From Roseicyclus sp. (GTDB taxonomy: Bacteria > Pseudomonadota > Alphaproteobacteria > Rhodobacterales > Rhodobacteraceae), in the NCBI GenBank assembly GCA_018401055.1, contig JAGYLB010000073.1, positions 62,001-126,000 on the forward strand: a DNA stretch of 64,000 nt. The letters are read 5' to 3'. Both the position numbers and the translations under genes were made by a program. Positions 27,951 to 37,104 of this stretch are shown piece after piece; the first letter of the stretch is position 1, and every line of letters starts with the position of its first letter. Below the pieces are notes generated by a model, which saw only the letters and a program-made list of their open reading frames with translations, was not told where the DNA came from and made no database searches.

Positions 27951-29315
27951 ATGACCCTGCTGCCCAGTTTCGATCCCGGCACCGTCCCCCGCGCCTCCCT
28001 CGCGGGTTCAGGCGATCGTGCATCCTCCGGGCAGCCGGGCACCGGATCTGGGCAGGCACAGGGTTTTGCGGCTTTGGTTGGCCAGCCCCCGGAGGCAGCG
28101 CCCGCCCTGCCCGAGAGCCCACCCGAGGGATCGGCCGAAGCCTCCGACAGCTTGCCCGATGTCCTCGCACAAATGTTGCGCCCGTTGCCCGGTTCCGCTC
28201 CGCAAGGCGGCGGGCCGCAGCCTCTGGCGGCCGAGGCAGAGGCAACCGACACCCTTCCCGATGGTCTTGCGCAGATCCTGCAGCCCGTGCCCGGCACCGC
28301 GCTGCAAGACGGCACAGCCCAATCGGTCTTTGCCGAGGGCGCCCCCCTGCCCGACGCAGCGACCGAGACCGAGATCGGGACCGCGACGGACGCCGCGGGC
28401 GCCGTGATGCTGGTCGAGGCCGTGTCCGATCTGCCCGGCGCACCGACCCTCGTTGCCCCGCACCTGCCCGATGCGGCGCAGGCGACGACCGAGGACCCGC
28501 CCGCAGCAGCGGAAAACCTGCAAGACGGCTATGGGGAAGGGCTGGCCGAGTTGGGCGCAAACGGCATGGCGTCTGCACAGGTCGGCCCGGCGGAGCCGGA
28601 ACCGCTTGGCGGGGTGACCTCGACGACCCAAAGCTCCGCAGCCGACAAGACATCCGCGGAAAAGAGCGACATCGGCAAAACCGGCACCGCCCGGGATGGC
28701 GCAGAGTTGGACCGCTCGGCCCAAGGCCCCGACAGCGCCCAGCCGCGCATTGCCCCCGGGCCCGAGACGGTTCCCGCCAAACCCGAAACCATCCCCGCCC
28801 TGCCGCCCGAGGTGCCTCGCCCGGTCAGCCTGTCCGTTTCCCTCGCCCCTGGGCCCGCCCCCGCCCAGACCGCGGGCCCGGCGGCACCGCCGCCCCTCCT
28901 GTCCACGGCGGGGCCGACTGGCCGCTTGATCTGGCGGCAGACCTTGCCGCCTCGGCCAGCCTGCGCAGCTTTGCAAATGGTGGCATGATGGAAATCCGCC
29001 TCGATCCCGAGGCGCTTGGCCATGTCACCCTGCGGCTCGAGGTGACAGACGGCACCGCCAATGTCGCCATCGTGACCGAACGCCCGAAGCCGCGCGCCTG
29101 TTCACCGACAACCAGCACCGGCTGGCTCGAAGCGCTGGCGCGCGCCGGGCTGGACCTTGGCCAGCACAGCGCAGGCACCGGAAGCCGAGACGGCCAATCT
29201 GGCCGCGAGCGCCCGACCGATGCCCCCGCGCAGCCCGGCCCCGCCCGGTCTGACGCCACCGCCCCCACAAGCCGGAGGCGCGCTGCGCGACCGCCGGATC
29301 GACCTGATCGCCTGA
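27951..29315 (+). CDS. fliK: FliK, hook-length control protein, frameshifted
   Basis: FliK is exported as a molecular ruler and switches FlhB specificity when the hook is complete. The first 320 residues are Pro/Ala/Glu-rich and unstructured, with two related segments (SLPDVLAQMLRPLPGSAPQG and TLPDGLAQILQPVPGTALQD), a small internal duplication. After a frame change near 28,910 comes the conserved C-terminal domain (MEIRLDPEALGHVTLRLEVT), then RRLFTDNQHRLAEALARAGLD after a second indel near 29,090. It ends near DRRIDLIA. The joined length is about 455 codons, in the family range. Confidence 0.85.
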
Positions 29316-29328
29316 GGATGACCCGACC

Positions 29329-29915
29329 ATGACCGACCAGACCGTCAACCCGCCCCGCCGTGGCTTCCTCGGCCGCCTGCTCCGTGGCACGGCCCTGCTC
29401 ATCGCTGGCGCTGGCATTGGCGCGGGTGGGTTCGCCGCGGCATGTTCCACGCCGGTGGCGGTCTGTCGCCCGCAGAGGAAGTGCTGCGCCTGATCGACCA
29501 GGGCGCCGTATCCCTGCCCGCAACAGCCCAAGGCGCCGCCGCCGAAGGCGAGGCAACTCCCGAGCGCGTGCCGCGCCCCAGCCCCGAGGAAAGCGCGTTC
29601 CTGACCAGCTACTACGAATTCCCCGACGCGCTGACCACGAACCTCGCCGGGTCGCGCCGGTTCCTGCAGGTGCAGGTCGGCGTCTCGACGCAATATGATG
29701 CACAGGTCATCGCCAATATCGAACAGCACGCGATGGCGATCCGCTCTGACATGTTGGCCGTGATCTCGGGCTTTCCCGAAGAGGGCGTCGCGGGCGCAGA
29801 CGGGCGCGCGGCGCTCGCCGCGGCGCTGGCCGAGGTGATCAACGCGCGGCTCACACGCCTCGAAGGCTTCGGCGGCGTCGAGGACGTATTCTTCCCCTCC
29901 TTCGTTTTGCAATAG
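29329..29915 (+). CDS. fliL: FliL, stator-associated membrane protein, one frameshift
   Basis: An N-terminal membrane helix (RGTALLIAGAGIGAGGFAAA) is followed, after a frame change near 29,440, by an extended linker and the FliL periplasmic domain (RRFLQVQVGVSTQYDAQVIA, then IRSDMLAVISGFPEEGVAG and GGVEDVFFPSFVLQ). FliL forms rings around stators and supports high-load rotation. The joined length is about 195 codons. It lies between fliK and fliM, as usual. A second, more divergent relative is at 8,264. Confidence 0.9.
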
Positions 29916-29927
29916 GGCGCGGCCATC

Positions 29928-30898
29928 ATGGCAAGCACACACAAGCTTTCCTCCTTCGAGGTCGCGGCCCTTGTCGACGGGTTGCGCGATCTTGATGGCG
30001 ACACCGGATCCGGCAGCGGGGCGACCGAGGCGCAACCCTACCGCTTCGGGTCCGACAACCGCGCCATGCTGGGCGATTACTACGGGCTGCGCATGATCAA
30101 TGAACGGTTCTGCCGCCTTGCGCGGCCAGTGTTCTTGCCTTTCTTGCGGATGCACCCACGGATTTCCAGTTTTCCCCCTGAAATCAAAACTTTCTCTCAA
30201 TACTCCGACGAGCTGGACAATTTTTCCAGCCTGACGATCAGCCGGATCGAGCCCTTGCGCGGCACCTCGATGATCACGCTGCACCCCGATTTCGTGTCGC
30301 TCTTGACCGATGCCTATTATGGCGGCGCGATCCGCAATCTGCCCAACCGGCGCAACGAGTTCACCGCGACCGAGGCGCGGGTGATCGAACTGGTGACCGA
30401 AGGCCTGAACCGCGCGCTGGAGGCGGCATGGCGCGATCTCTCGCCCCTGACATTCCAGGTGATGAGCCAGGAGGAAAACCTGCAATTTGCCACCTTCGTC
30501 GAGGCCAAGGATCTGGTGGTCAATTGCTCCTTCATCATCCAGCTGCCCGACGCGGACCCCGCCAATCTCGACATCCTCTACCCGCTGCAGGTGCTCAAAC
30601 CGCTGGCCGCCCAGTTGCGCTCGCGGATGCAGTCCGACGTGATCGACGACGACATCACCTGGCGCGACCGGTTGGAACGAGCTGTGATGGCAGTGCCTCT
30701 GACAGTCACAGCGCGGCTGGCCGAACCCACCGTGCCGCTGGCCGCACTCGACCGGCTGACGTCAGGCCATGTGGTGCCGGTCGACCTGTCGCCCGCGCCC
30801 GTATTGCTGGTGGAGGACAAACCCTATTTCGCGCAGCGACATCGGCGAGCCAGTCCGGCCATGCCGCCATAAACCTGACCCGGCGCCTGCGCCGCTGA
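29928..30898 (+). CDS. fliM: FliM, motor switch protein, C-terminal frameshift
   Basis: FliM is the C-ring protein that binds phosphorylated CheY. The N-terminal segment (HKLSSFEVAALVDGLRD) stands where the CheY-binding peptide lies. The middle domain is clear (SRIEPLRGTSMITLHPDFVS, TATEARVIELVTEGLNRALE, then SQEENLQFATFVEAKDLVVN). The C-terminal SpoA-like domain (AVPLTVTARLAEPTVPLAAL) reads to VEDKPYF, where an indel near 30,830 shifts to DIGEPS and INLTRRLRR, ending at 30,898. The total is about 323 codons, the normal length. Confidence 0.92.
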
Positions 30899-30928
30899 CC
30901 CCTTTCGCCCGCCCAAGGAGAAACCGCA

Positions 30929-31240
30929 ATGACCGCAACGACCCCGGCCCCCGAGGCCTCCGATCCCCAGATGAGTGCCACCGCCAAGGGGCTCGGCATG
31001 CTGGCCAGCGTCAAGGTGCGCATGACCGTCGAGGTGGGCCGCACCCAGATTACCATCGAGGATCTTTTGCGCCTGAGCGAGGGCGCGGTGGTGGAGCTTG
31101 ACCGCATGGCGGGCGATCCGCTCGATATCTTGGTGAACGGCACCCAGATCGCCACCGGCGAGGTGGTGGTGGTCGGCGAGCGTTTCGGCATCCGTTTCGG
31201 CGACATCGTCGACCCGCGCACGCGCGCCGAAAGCATCTGA
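30929..31240 (+). CDS. fliN: FliN, motor switch protein
   Basis: This intact 103-residue protein has a single SpoA domain (LASVKVRMTVEVGRTQITIE, DLLRLSEGAVVELDRMAGDP, then DILVNGTQIATGEVVVVGER and FGIRFGDIV). FliN forms the base of the C ring with FliM. The ATG follows AAGGAGAAA at good spacing. It ends the fliK-N unit, and a terminator follows about 85 bases downstream. Confidence 0.95.
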   Translation: MTATTPAPEASDPQMSATAKGLGMLASVKVRMTVEVGRTQITIEDLLRLSEGAVVELDRMAGDPLDILVNGTQIATGEVVVVGERFGIRFGDIVDPRTRAESI

Positions 31241-31326
31241 ACCCGGGACACCACCTCCCTCCCCACAGGCGCAGGCGCCCCCGCTTCTCTGTTTCCCAAA
31301 TATCCCGGGGGAGTCGCGCCTGCGCG

Positions 31327-31346
31327 ACGGGGGCAGAGCCCCCTTT
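31327..31346 (+). terminator. Rho-independent terminator after fliN
   Basis: Stem GGGGGC / GCCCCC with a 3-base loop followed by five T residues. It separates the fliK-N unit from the sigma-54 promoter of fliO 40 bases downstream. Related G-rich hairpins of this form are common between genes in Rhodobacteraceae. Confidence 0.78.
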
Positions 31347-31385
31347 TTCGGAGCACCATCCGTCAGCGGCGGCGCCCCCGGTCCT

Positions 31386-31401
31386 TGGCACGATTCCTGC
31401 C
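31386..31401 (+). promoter_or_regulatory. sigma-54 promoter for fliOPQR-flhB
   Basis: It reads TGGCACGATTCCTGCC with GG-N10-GC spacing, 41 bases before the fliO ATG. Confidence 0.85.
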
Positions 31402-31441
31402 CCGTTCAGGTCACCGACCCTGAACCGGAGCCGCCTTGCCC

Positions 31442-31726
31442 ATGGACCAACTGACCCCTGACCGCCTGCTGATCGTGGGCCTGTTCCTGGCAGCGCTGAT
31501 CGGCGTCTGGGCGCTTGTGCAGCGTAACAAGACGGGGCTGGCCCAGCGTCTTGGCGGCAATCGCCGCCTGCAGATGCGTGAGACGCTGACCCTCGGCCCC
31601 GAGGGGCGCGCTTTGCTGCTGGAGGCAGAGGGGCGCATGGTGCTTGTGATCGGCGGCCGTCGTGGTGGCACCCAGATGCTCGACCTCGGGCCCGTGGCGA
31701 CACCGGCGACGGAGGGCGCAGCATGA
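31442..31726 (+). CDS. fliO: FliO, export gate assembly protein
   Basis: The 94-residue product has one membrane helix (RLLIVGLFLAALIGVWALVQ) and a cytoplasmic FliO-type domain (NRRLQMRETLTLGPEGRALL, then LEAEGRMVLVIGG). FliO helps assemble the FliP pore. I start at MDQLTPDRL (31,442). Its stop overlaps the fliP ATG, giving coupled translation. Short and weakly conserved, but the position before fliP makes the call safe. Confidence 0.88.
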   Translation: MDQLTPDRLLIVGLFLAALIGVWALVQRNKTGLAQRLGGNRRLQMRETLTLGPEGRALLLEAEGRMVLVIGGRRGGTQMLDLGPVATPATEGAA

Positions 31727-32466
31727 TCCGTCTCATCCCCCTTGCCGTCATCGCGCTCTTGCTGGGCGTGGGTGCCGCTGGCGCGCAAGCCGCCCTGCCC
31801 GCCCTGACCCTGACAGAGGCCGAGGGCGCGACCACCTATTCGCTGTCCTTCCAGGTTCTGGCGCTGATGACGGCGCTGACGGTCCTGCCCTCCATCGTGC
31901 TGGGCATGTCGGCCTTCACCCGCATCATCATCGTGCTCTCGATCCTGCGCCAGGCGCTGGGCACGCAATCGACGCCGCCCAATCAGGTGCTGATCGCCAT
32001 CGCGTTGTTCCTGACCTTCTTCGTGATGCAGCCCGTCCTGACCCAGATCAACGACCGTGCGCTGGCGCCCTATCTGGACGGGGAACTGGCCGCCGAACCC
32101 GCGCTGGAGGAGGCGCGCGTGATCATCAGCCGCTTCTTGCTGGCCAACACGCGCGAATCCGACCTGATGATGTTTGCCGATCTCGCGGGCCACGAGGGCT
32201 TCGAGACCGAGGCCGATGTGCCGCTCTCGATCCTGCTGCCCGCCTTCATGACATCCGAGCTGAAAACCGCCTTCCAGATCGGCTTCTTGCTGTTCCTGCC
32301 CTTTCTGGTGATCGACATGGTGATCGCCTCGATCCTGATGGCGCTTGGCATGATGATGCTCTCGCCCGTGATCGTGTCGCTGCCCTTCAAGCTTTTGCTC
32401 TTCGTGCTGGTCGATGGCTGGGCGCTGACCATGGGCTCGATCGCCGCCAGCTTCGTGATGGGCTAG
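31723..32466 (+). CDS. fliP: FliP, export gate pore protein
   Basis: This intact 247-residue protein has a signal-like N-terminus (LIPLAVIALLLGVGAAGAQA) and the very conserved FliP blocks (VLPSIVLGMSAFTRIIIVLS, ILRQALGTQSTPPNQVLIAI, then PAFMTSELKTAFQIGFLLFL and MMLSPVIVSLPFKLLLFVLV). FliP pentamers form the core of the export channel with FliQ and FliR. It starts inside the end of fliO (ATGA). Confidence 0.97.
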   Translation: MIRLIPLAVIALLLGVGAAGAQAALPALTLTEAEGATTYSLSFQVLALMTALTVLPSIVLGMSAFTRIIIVLSILRQALGTQSTPPNQVLIAIALFLTFFVMQPVLTQINDRALAPYLDGELAAEPALEEARVIISRFLLANTRESDLMMFADLAGHEGFETEADVPLSILLPAFMTSELKTAFQIGFLLFLPFLVIDMVIASILMALGMMMLSPVIVSLPFKLLLFVLVDGWALTMGSIAASFVMG

Positions 32467-32470
32467 GCCG

Positions 32471-32737
32471 ATGGATTTCGACGCGAACATCGACCATCTG
32501 CGGCTGGCGTTTTGGAACATCATCCTGACCGCAGGTCCCGTGCTGGGCGTGGCGCTGGCGGTCGGGCTTGTCATCGGCATCTTGCAGGCCGCCACCTCGA
32601 TCAACGAGGCGACGCTGAGCTTCGTGCCGAAACTGGGCATCGTGCTGGCCACGATGGCGCTGATGTCGGGCTTCATGCTGGGCGTGATGACCGATTATTT
32701 CACCTACATCTTTGATTCCATCGCAACGATCCGGTGA
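32471..32737 (+). CDS. fliQ: FliQ, export gate protein
   Basis: This intact 88-residue protein has two membrane hairpin helices and the family pattern (AGPVLGVALAVGLVIGILQA, ATSINEATLSFVPKLGIVLA). FliQ wraps around the FliP-FliR pore. The start lies 4 bases after the fliP stop. The order fliOPQR-flhB is standard. Confidence 0.96.
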   Translation: MDFDANIDHLRLAFWNIILTAGPVLGVALAVGLVIGILQAATSINEATLSFVPKLGIVLATMALMSGFMLGVMTDYFTYIFDSIATIR

Positions 32738-32741
32738 GCTG

Positions 32742-33555
32742 ATGGAAAGCGCCGCCACAGCCTTGCCCGGTCTTGCCCTTGCCGAAGTCACGGGCGCCTT
32801 GCTGCAGGGCCTGTTCGCCATGCTCAGGATCGGCGCCTTCGTGATCGCGGCGCCGCTGTTTGCCGCCCGCTTTGTACCCCTGCCGGTGCGCATCATCATC
32901 GCCGTGGTCCTTACCATTCCGGTCGTCACCACCGTCGAGATGCCCGCACCCGAGGTTCTGGCCAGCCTGCGCGTGGTACCGATGATCGCGGTGGAACTGG
33001 CGCTAGGTCTGGCCGCAGGTCTTGTCTTGCAGATCCTGTTCTCGGCGGCCACGATGGCGGGCGACTGGATCGCGGCGACCGCGGGCCTGCCATTCGCCGC
33101 GCAGATGGACCCCAACACTGGCGGGCAATCGCCCGTGGTCGCACAGCTCTTGTTCCTGCTTTTGCTGGGCCTGTTTCTGGCCGAAGACGGACATCTGGCC
33201 GCCATCCGCCTCATCATCCAGAGCTACACGGTGATCCCGCCCGGCGGCACGATCGCACCCGGCGCGCTGACCGGCGCCGGGCTGACCGCCGCGGGCCTGC
33301 TCTTCGAGACGGCGGCCGCCTTGATGCTGCCCGTCGTGTCGATCTTGCTGATCGTCAACATCATCATCGGCGTCATCACCCGGTCCGCGCCGCAGATGAA
33401 CCTGTTTTCCTTTGGCTTTCCCTTGATGCTGACCACCGCCATCGGCCTGTTGTTCCTGACCACGCCCTCGCTTGGCCATGCCATGGCGGCGCTGTTTCCC
33501 CGCGCGCTCGACCTCATGGCCAGCTTCCTGATCGGGGGGCGCAAACGATGGCTGA
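32742..33555 (+). CDS. fliR: FliR, export gate protein; end probably shifted by an extra G
   Basis: The product has six hydrophobic segments and FliR motifs (LFAARFVPLPVRIIIAVVLT, FAAQMDPNTGGQSPVVAQLL, then INIIIGVITRSAPQMNLFSF-type stretch). It completes the FliPQR pore. As written the frame runs 88 bases into flhB and ends with a basic stretch not typical of FliR. Removing one G from the run at 33,534-33,540 gives FLIGGANDG and a stop at 33,553-33,555, an 8-base overlap with the flhB start. I use that end; the alternative end is 33,635. Confidence 0.92.
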
Positions 33556-34726
33556 GGGCGAGGACGGACAGGAAAAGACAGAAGATCCGACGCAAAAGAA
33601 ACTCGACGACGCGCGCGAGGAAGGAAAGGTGCTGACCTCGCGCGAGATGTATGTCTTCACCGCGCTGGCGCTGGCGACCCTGATCCTGACCGTGGGGCGC
33701 GGGACGCTGGCCGATCTGCCCGCGCTCTGGGGGCGCGGCCTGACGCTTGCGCCCGGCCCCGATCTCGACGCGCTGGCCGTCACCCGTTTGGGCGAGGCGC
33801 TGTGGACGGTGGTCGCGGCCGGAATGATCGCGGGGCTGCCCTTTGTCGCTATAGCCATCGGCACGCAGCTGTCGATCGGCGGCATCGCATTCTCCCCCAA
33901 GGCCATCGGCCCGAAATGGAACAAGCTTGATCCGCTGGCAGGGCTGAAACGCATGGTCTCGGCGCAATCGGCGGTCGAACTGGCCAAGGCCATCGTCAAG
34001 GTCGCGGCCCTGATCGGCGTCGGCGTTTTGGCGCTCTGGGGGATGCTGCCCGCGCTTGACCGCACGGCCAGCATGCAGACGGGCGATGCCATGGCTGTCT
34101 TCGGACAGGCGCTGGTGCGCGTTCTGGCGGGCCTGACGCTGGTTCTGGCCGCTATCGGCGCGCTGGATCTGATGTGGCAGATCCACAGCCACACATCCTC
34201 GCTCAAGATGTCGCATCAGGAGGTGAAACAGGAATTCAAGGAAAGCGAGGGCTCGCCCGAGATGAAGGGCCGCATGCGCAGCCTGCAATATCAGGCCGCG
34301 CGGCGTGCGGGCGAACGCGCCTCGGTCCCGCAGACGGCCGAGGCGACGGCCATCATCACCAACCCGTCGCATTTCGCCGTGGCATTGCGCTACGAGCCGG
34401 GCCAGCCGGGCGCGCCGATCATCGTGGCGATGGGCCGCGATCTGGTCGCGCGTGACATCCGCGGCCTGGCGCGGCGCCGCGCCATCCCTACCCTGTCGGC
34501 CCCGCCGCTGGCGCGCGCGCTCTATTTCGCGGGCGGCATCGGTCAGGAAATTCCCGTCGATCTTTATGCCGCCGTGGCCACCGTTCTGGCCCATGTCTGG
34601 CGGCTGGAACAAGGCCTGGCCGATCCGATGCCCGAAATCGACCTGCCCGAAACCCTGCGCTTTGACGCCAATGGCCGCCGCGAACGCCTTGATGACACAG
34701 ATCCGCGAAAAGGACCCAAAAGATGA
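33548..34726 (+). CDS. flhB: FlhB, export specificity switch protein
   Basis: This intact 392-residue protein has four membrane helices, then a cytoplasmic domain with the self-cleavage site at residues 272-275 written NPSH in place of the common NPTH (AIITNPSHFAVALRY). Cleavage between Asn and Pro lets FlhB switch from hook to filament export on FliK's signal. Other motifs are KTEDPTQKKLDDAREEGKV and KMSHQEVKQEFKESEGSPEM. The linker and charge pattern are normal. The stop overlaps the start of a small membrane gene. Confidence 0.95.
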   Translation: MAEGEDGQEKTEDPTQKKLDDAREEGKVLTSREMYVFTALALATLILTVGRGTLADLPALWGRGLTLAPGPDLDALAVTRLGEALWTVVAAGMIAGLPFVAIAIGTQLSIGGIAFSPKAIGPKWNKLDPLAGLKRMVSAQSAVELAKAIVKVAALIGVGVLALWGMLPALDRTASMQTGDAMAVFGQALVRVLAGLTLVLAAIGALDLMWQIHSHTSSLKMSHQEVKQEFKESEGSPEMKGRMRSLQYQAARRAGERASVPQTAEATAIITNPSHFAVALRYEPGQPGAPIIVAMGRDLVARDIRGLARRRAIPTLSAPPLARALYFAGGIGQEIPVDLYAAVATVLAHVWRLEQGLADPMPEIDLPETLRFDANGRRERLDDTDPRKGPKR

Positions 34727-34951
34727 CCCGAGACAGCGATACCGACACCGACAGCCGCACGCGCATGACCACCGGGGCGATGATCTCGACCTTGTGTTTC
34801 GCGGGCGCGGCCCTTGCGCTGGCTGATGCCGCCTCGCAGGCCGAGGGGCTGCGCGCGGCGAAGCCTTTGGCTGACCGCCGTGGCATCGGGCGCGGGCGCG
34901 CTGAGGTTTCAGATCGCCCGCGTCGTCAGTTGGCTCAGAAAATCGGCGTGA
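34723..34951 (+). CDS. small two-helix membrane protein coupled to flhB, frameshifted
   Basis: It starts MTRDSDTDTDSRTRMTTG at an ATG overlapping the flhB stop. A first hydrophobic helix (AMISTLCFAGAALALADAAS) is followed by a frame change near 34,855 and a second helix (LWLTAVASGAGALRFQIARV), ending WLRKSA about 75 codons in. Its 3' end overlaps the convergent gene at 34,935 by 17 bases. I do not know a flhB-linked family of this shape. Tight coupling suggests a role at the export gate or the membrane around it, which is inference. Confidence 0.55.
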
Positions 34952-35513
34952 CCACGCCGCCGCTGGCCAGCCGCACCGCCCAATGGTCGATCTCGGCAGC
35001 GAAACGTTCGCCCAGATCCGGATAGGCCGCGATCAGCACCTCGATGGCCTGCTCGCGCGGATCGTCGGAGGTTGCGACCGAAGGATCGACCCGGCGTGTG
35101 GCCTCGCTGCCCAACGTCACTTCGGCATGGGTCGCATCCATCCGGCGCACCGACCACGGCGTGCCCAGCGTGTCGAACACGATCTCGTCGCCCTCGCAGT
35201 ACCAGCCAGTCTGGCGCACCGCATGGGTTGTCAGGAAATGGCGCAGCGCGTCGGGGTCGGATTGCAAGATATCGGCCCCGATCCTGAGCCAGCCGTCCTC
35301 CAGACTGTGCGACAGGCAAAGCCACGCGCCACCGGCTTCGGGCCGGAAGGCCAGCGCCCCCTCGACGTCATCGCGGTCGCAGACCTGAAAGGCGCGGTCG
35401 CCCAAGGCGATCTTGGCGAAGGGCGCGGTGCTGACCGGGGCGGCGCAGGGCATCGAGACGGCACCCTTGGCGGTGTCGATGGCGGCGTCGGTCATGTGGA
35501 CGAAATCTTCCAT
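34935..35513 (-). CDS. unknown 192-residue cytoplasmic protein, probably late flagellar
   Basis: This intact protein starts at MEDFVHMTDAAIDTAKGAVS after a GGAAAG ribosome site. It has no signal peptide or membrane helix. Readable segments include AFQVCDRDDVEGALAFRPEA, LCLSHSLEDGWLRIGADILQ and WYCEGDEIVFDTLGTPWSVR. I do not recognise a family. A sigma-28-like promoter sits about 40 bases upstream, and the gene faces the flhB operon. By regulation it should belong to the late class (filament, motility or taxis), but nothing in the sequence shows its activity. Confidence 0.65.
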   Translation of the reverse strand: MEDFVHMTDAAIDTAKGAVSMPCAAPVSTAPFAKIALGDRAFQVCDRDDVEGALAFRPEAGGAWLCLSHSLEDGWLRIGADILQSDPDALRHFLTTHAVRQTGWYCEGDEIVFDTLGTPWSVRRMDATHAEVTLGSEATRRVDPSVATSDDPREQAIEVLIAAYPDLGERFAAEIDHWAVRLASGGVVTPIF

Positions 35514-35548
35514 GGTCTTTCCTTCTGGCGATGGCAGCGGTTCCAAGC

Positions 35549-35574
35549 TCAACGGCGGCGATGTCTGGGTTTTG
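35549..35574 (-). promoter_or_regulatory. sigma-28-like promoter for the 34,935 gene
   Basis: On the minus strand CAAA (35,574-35,571), 14 bases, then GCCGTTGA (35,556-35,549). The -10 matches the fliC site in seven of eight positions; the -35 is imperfect (CAAA for TAAA). Confidence 0.5.
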
Positions 35575-35596
35575 TAGCGCCGCCGCGTCATGGATC

Positions 35597-35612
35597 TGGC
35601 ACGGAACCTGCA
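35597..35612 (+). promoter_or_regulatory. sigma-54 promoter for the 35,647-37,087 module
   Basis: It reads TGGCACGGAACCTGCA with GG-N10-GC spacing, 35 bases before the ATG at 35,647. It diverges from the sigma-28-like site of the 34,935 gene. Confidence 0.85.
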
Positions 35613-35646
35613 TCATCGCCGCGACCCAGACCGAGCGGAGAGCGCG

Positions 35647-36363
35647 ATGACACAAGGTTCAACCCCGGACACCCCGACGAGCATCCGCCTCGGCGCTTGA
35701 GGCGGCAGAGGCCGCGACCGATGCCGCCTCCGAGGCGCAGGGCCTGCGCAGCACCGCCGAAACCGCCCTTGCGCGGCCTCGATCGCAGCACCGGGCGCAT
35801 CGGCCCCTTGCTGATCGGCTGCCTTGTCGGATCGACTGCGGTGCTGGGCCTCGGCGCGCTGTTCCACTTGCGCGCCATGGCCGATCTGCGCACCGCGACC
35901 GCAGCCCAGATCGAGGCGCTGGCGGTATTTTCCACCCGCGTCGGCGCGCTCGACACCCAGCTTTCCGCCGTCTCGGGCATGACCGAGCGCCTCACGGCGC
36001 TCGAGGCGCAGACGGCGGCCGTCGGACCCGGGCTCGAAGCCGGGCTCGCCCAGACGGCCGAGACCCTGATCGCGCATGCCACCGCTCAGGCGGAGACGGC
36101 GCAGAACGCGCAATCCCAGACCACGACCGCGCTCCTCGACGCCATCGCGGCGGCCGGGACCCAGACCACGGATGCGGTGACGGCCGGTGCATCCGACCTG
36201 CAACTGGCCCTGTCGCGGATGCTGGCCACCGGGTCTACCTGCCGCGACCGGTGAAGTGGTCAACCGCGCCCCCGGCACCGCCGCCCCGGCCCGCCGCCCC
36301 TGCCGCGCGCCCGACACCCACCGCGCGTCCCTGCGCCGCCGCCAACCCTTCAGCTATCCTTGA
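35647..36363 (+). CDS. unknown single-pass membrane protein with coiled coil, frameshifted
   Basis: The start is MTQGSTPDTPTS, with a good sigma-54 promoter ahead. After indels near 35,700 and 35,770 it reads EAAEAATDAASEAQGLRSTA, a membrane helix (IGPLLIGCLVGSTAVLGLGA), then about 120 residues of heptad-rich helix (ALAVFSTRVGALDTQLSAVS, then LIAHATAQAETAQNAQSQTT). A further change near 36,232 leads into a Pro/Arg-rich tail ending QPFSYP. The predicted form is an inner-membrane anchor with a long periplasmic coiled coil. No family is recognised. It is followed 4 bases later by a PDZ-like membrane protein, so the two probably act together. Confidence 0.6.
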
Positions 36364-36367
36364 GCTG

Positions 36368-37087
36368 ATGACCGACCGGCAAGCAGACGCCCCGCCCGCT
36401 GCGGGCATCCCCCGGCAGCCTCGTGTTGAGCGAGCCCAACCGATTTGGACAAGCCATCGGACTGCGCGCGGGCGACCGCTTGATCGCAGTCAACGGCCTG
36501 CCCATCGCACCCGAACCATCGGCGCTGAACGGCCGGGTCGGCCCCAGGGGCCGACCCGCCGCACTGGTGTTCGAGCGTGCGGGCTGGTCTGGGTGGTGCT
36601 GTCGGACACGCCCGGCCTTGGTCGCTGGAGGCCCGGCCCACCGCCCATCGACCGGCCCGAAAATCCAAAGGGGCGGATCCATCCTGAAAGCCTGCATAAC
36701 TGGGAAGTGCTGCGCGCGCCCGACGGGCGCTACGACGTGCAGCCCGTGGCGCTGCCCCTGATGGCGCTGGTCGCGCCGCCACTATGGCTGTTGCAATCGC
36801 GCCTTTGGGGTGGGCTGTCGATCTGGGCGACACTTGTGCTGCTGGGCGTGCCTTTGGGCTGGCCCGCAGTGGCGGTCCTGCATGCCATCGCGGCAGTCTA
36901 TTTCTGGAAATCCGGCCCGGCGCTGTGGCGGGCGGACCGCATTGCGCGCGGTCTCAAGCCTGATGGGGTGATCGCCACGGCTTCGGAAACGGCGCTGCAC
37001 ACCCATATCCGCGACTGGCATCCGGGCGCGCGCTACCTGCACGCACCCATGCACCGCCCGGGCCTGGAACTGCCCGGCAACGCCTGA
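36368..37087 (+). CDS. unknown membrane protein with PDZ-like segment, frameshifted
   Basis: Near the start, LSEPNRFGQAIGLRAGDRLI and AVNGLPIAPEPSALNGRV resemble the core of a PDZ domain (the G-L-x-x-G-D-x-I-x-x-V-N-G pattern). After frame changes near 36,415 and 36,590 comes LHNWEVLRAPDGRYDVQPVA and two hydrophobic stretches (LPLMALVAPPLWLLQSRLWG and LLGVPLGWPAVAVLHAIAAV), of the kind seen in DUF2628-type proteins. The joined length is about 240 codons. Second gene of a two-gene unit under sigma-54. Its function is unknown; PDZ-like parts usually bind protein C-termini. Confidence 0.58.
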   Translation: MTDRQADAPPAAGIPRQPRVERAQPIWTSHRTARGRPLDRSQRPAHRTRTIGAERPGRPQGPTRRTGVRACGLVWVVLSDTPGLGRWRPGPPPIDRPENPKGRIHPESLHNWEVLRAPDGRYDVQPVALPLMALVAPPLWLLQSRLWGGLSIWATLVLLGVPLGWPAVAVLHAIAAVYFWKSGPALWRADRIARGLKPDGVIATASETALHTHIRDWHPGARYLHAPMHRPGLELPGNA

Positions 37088-37104
37088 GCCGACCGGCGCG
37101 GCGC

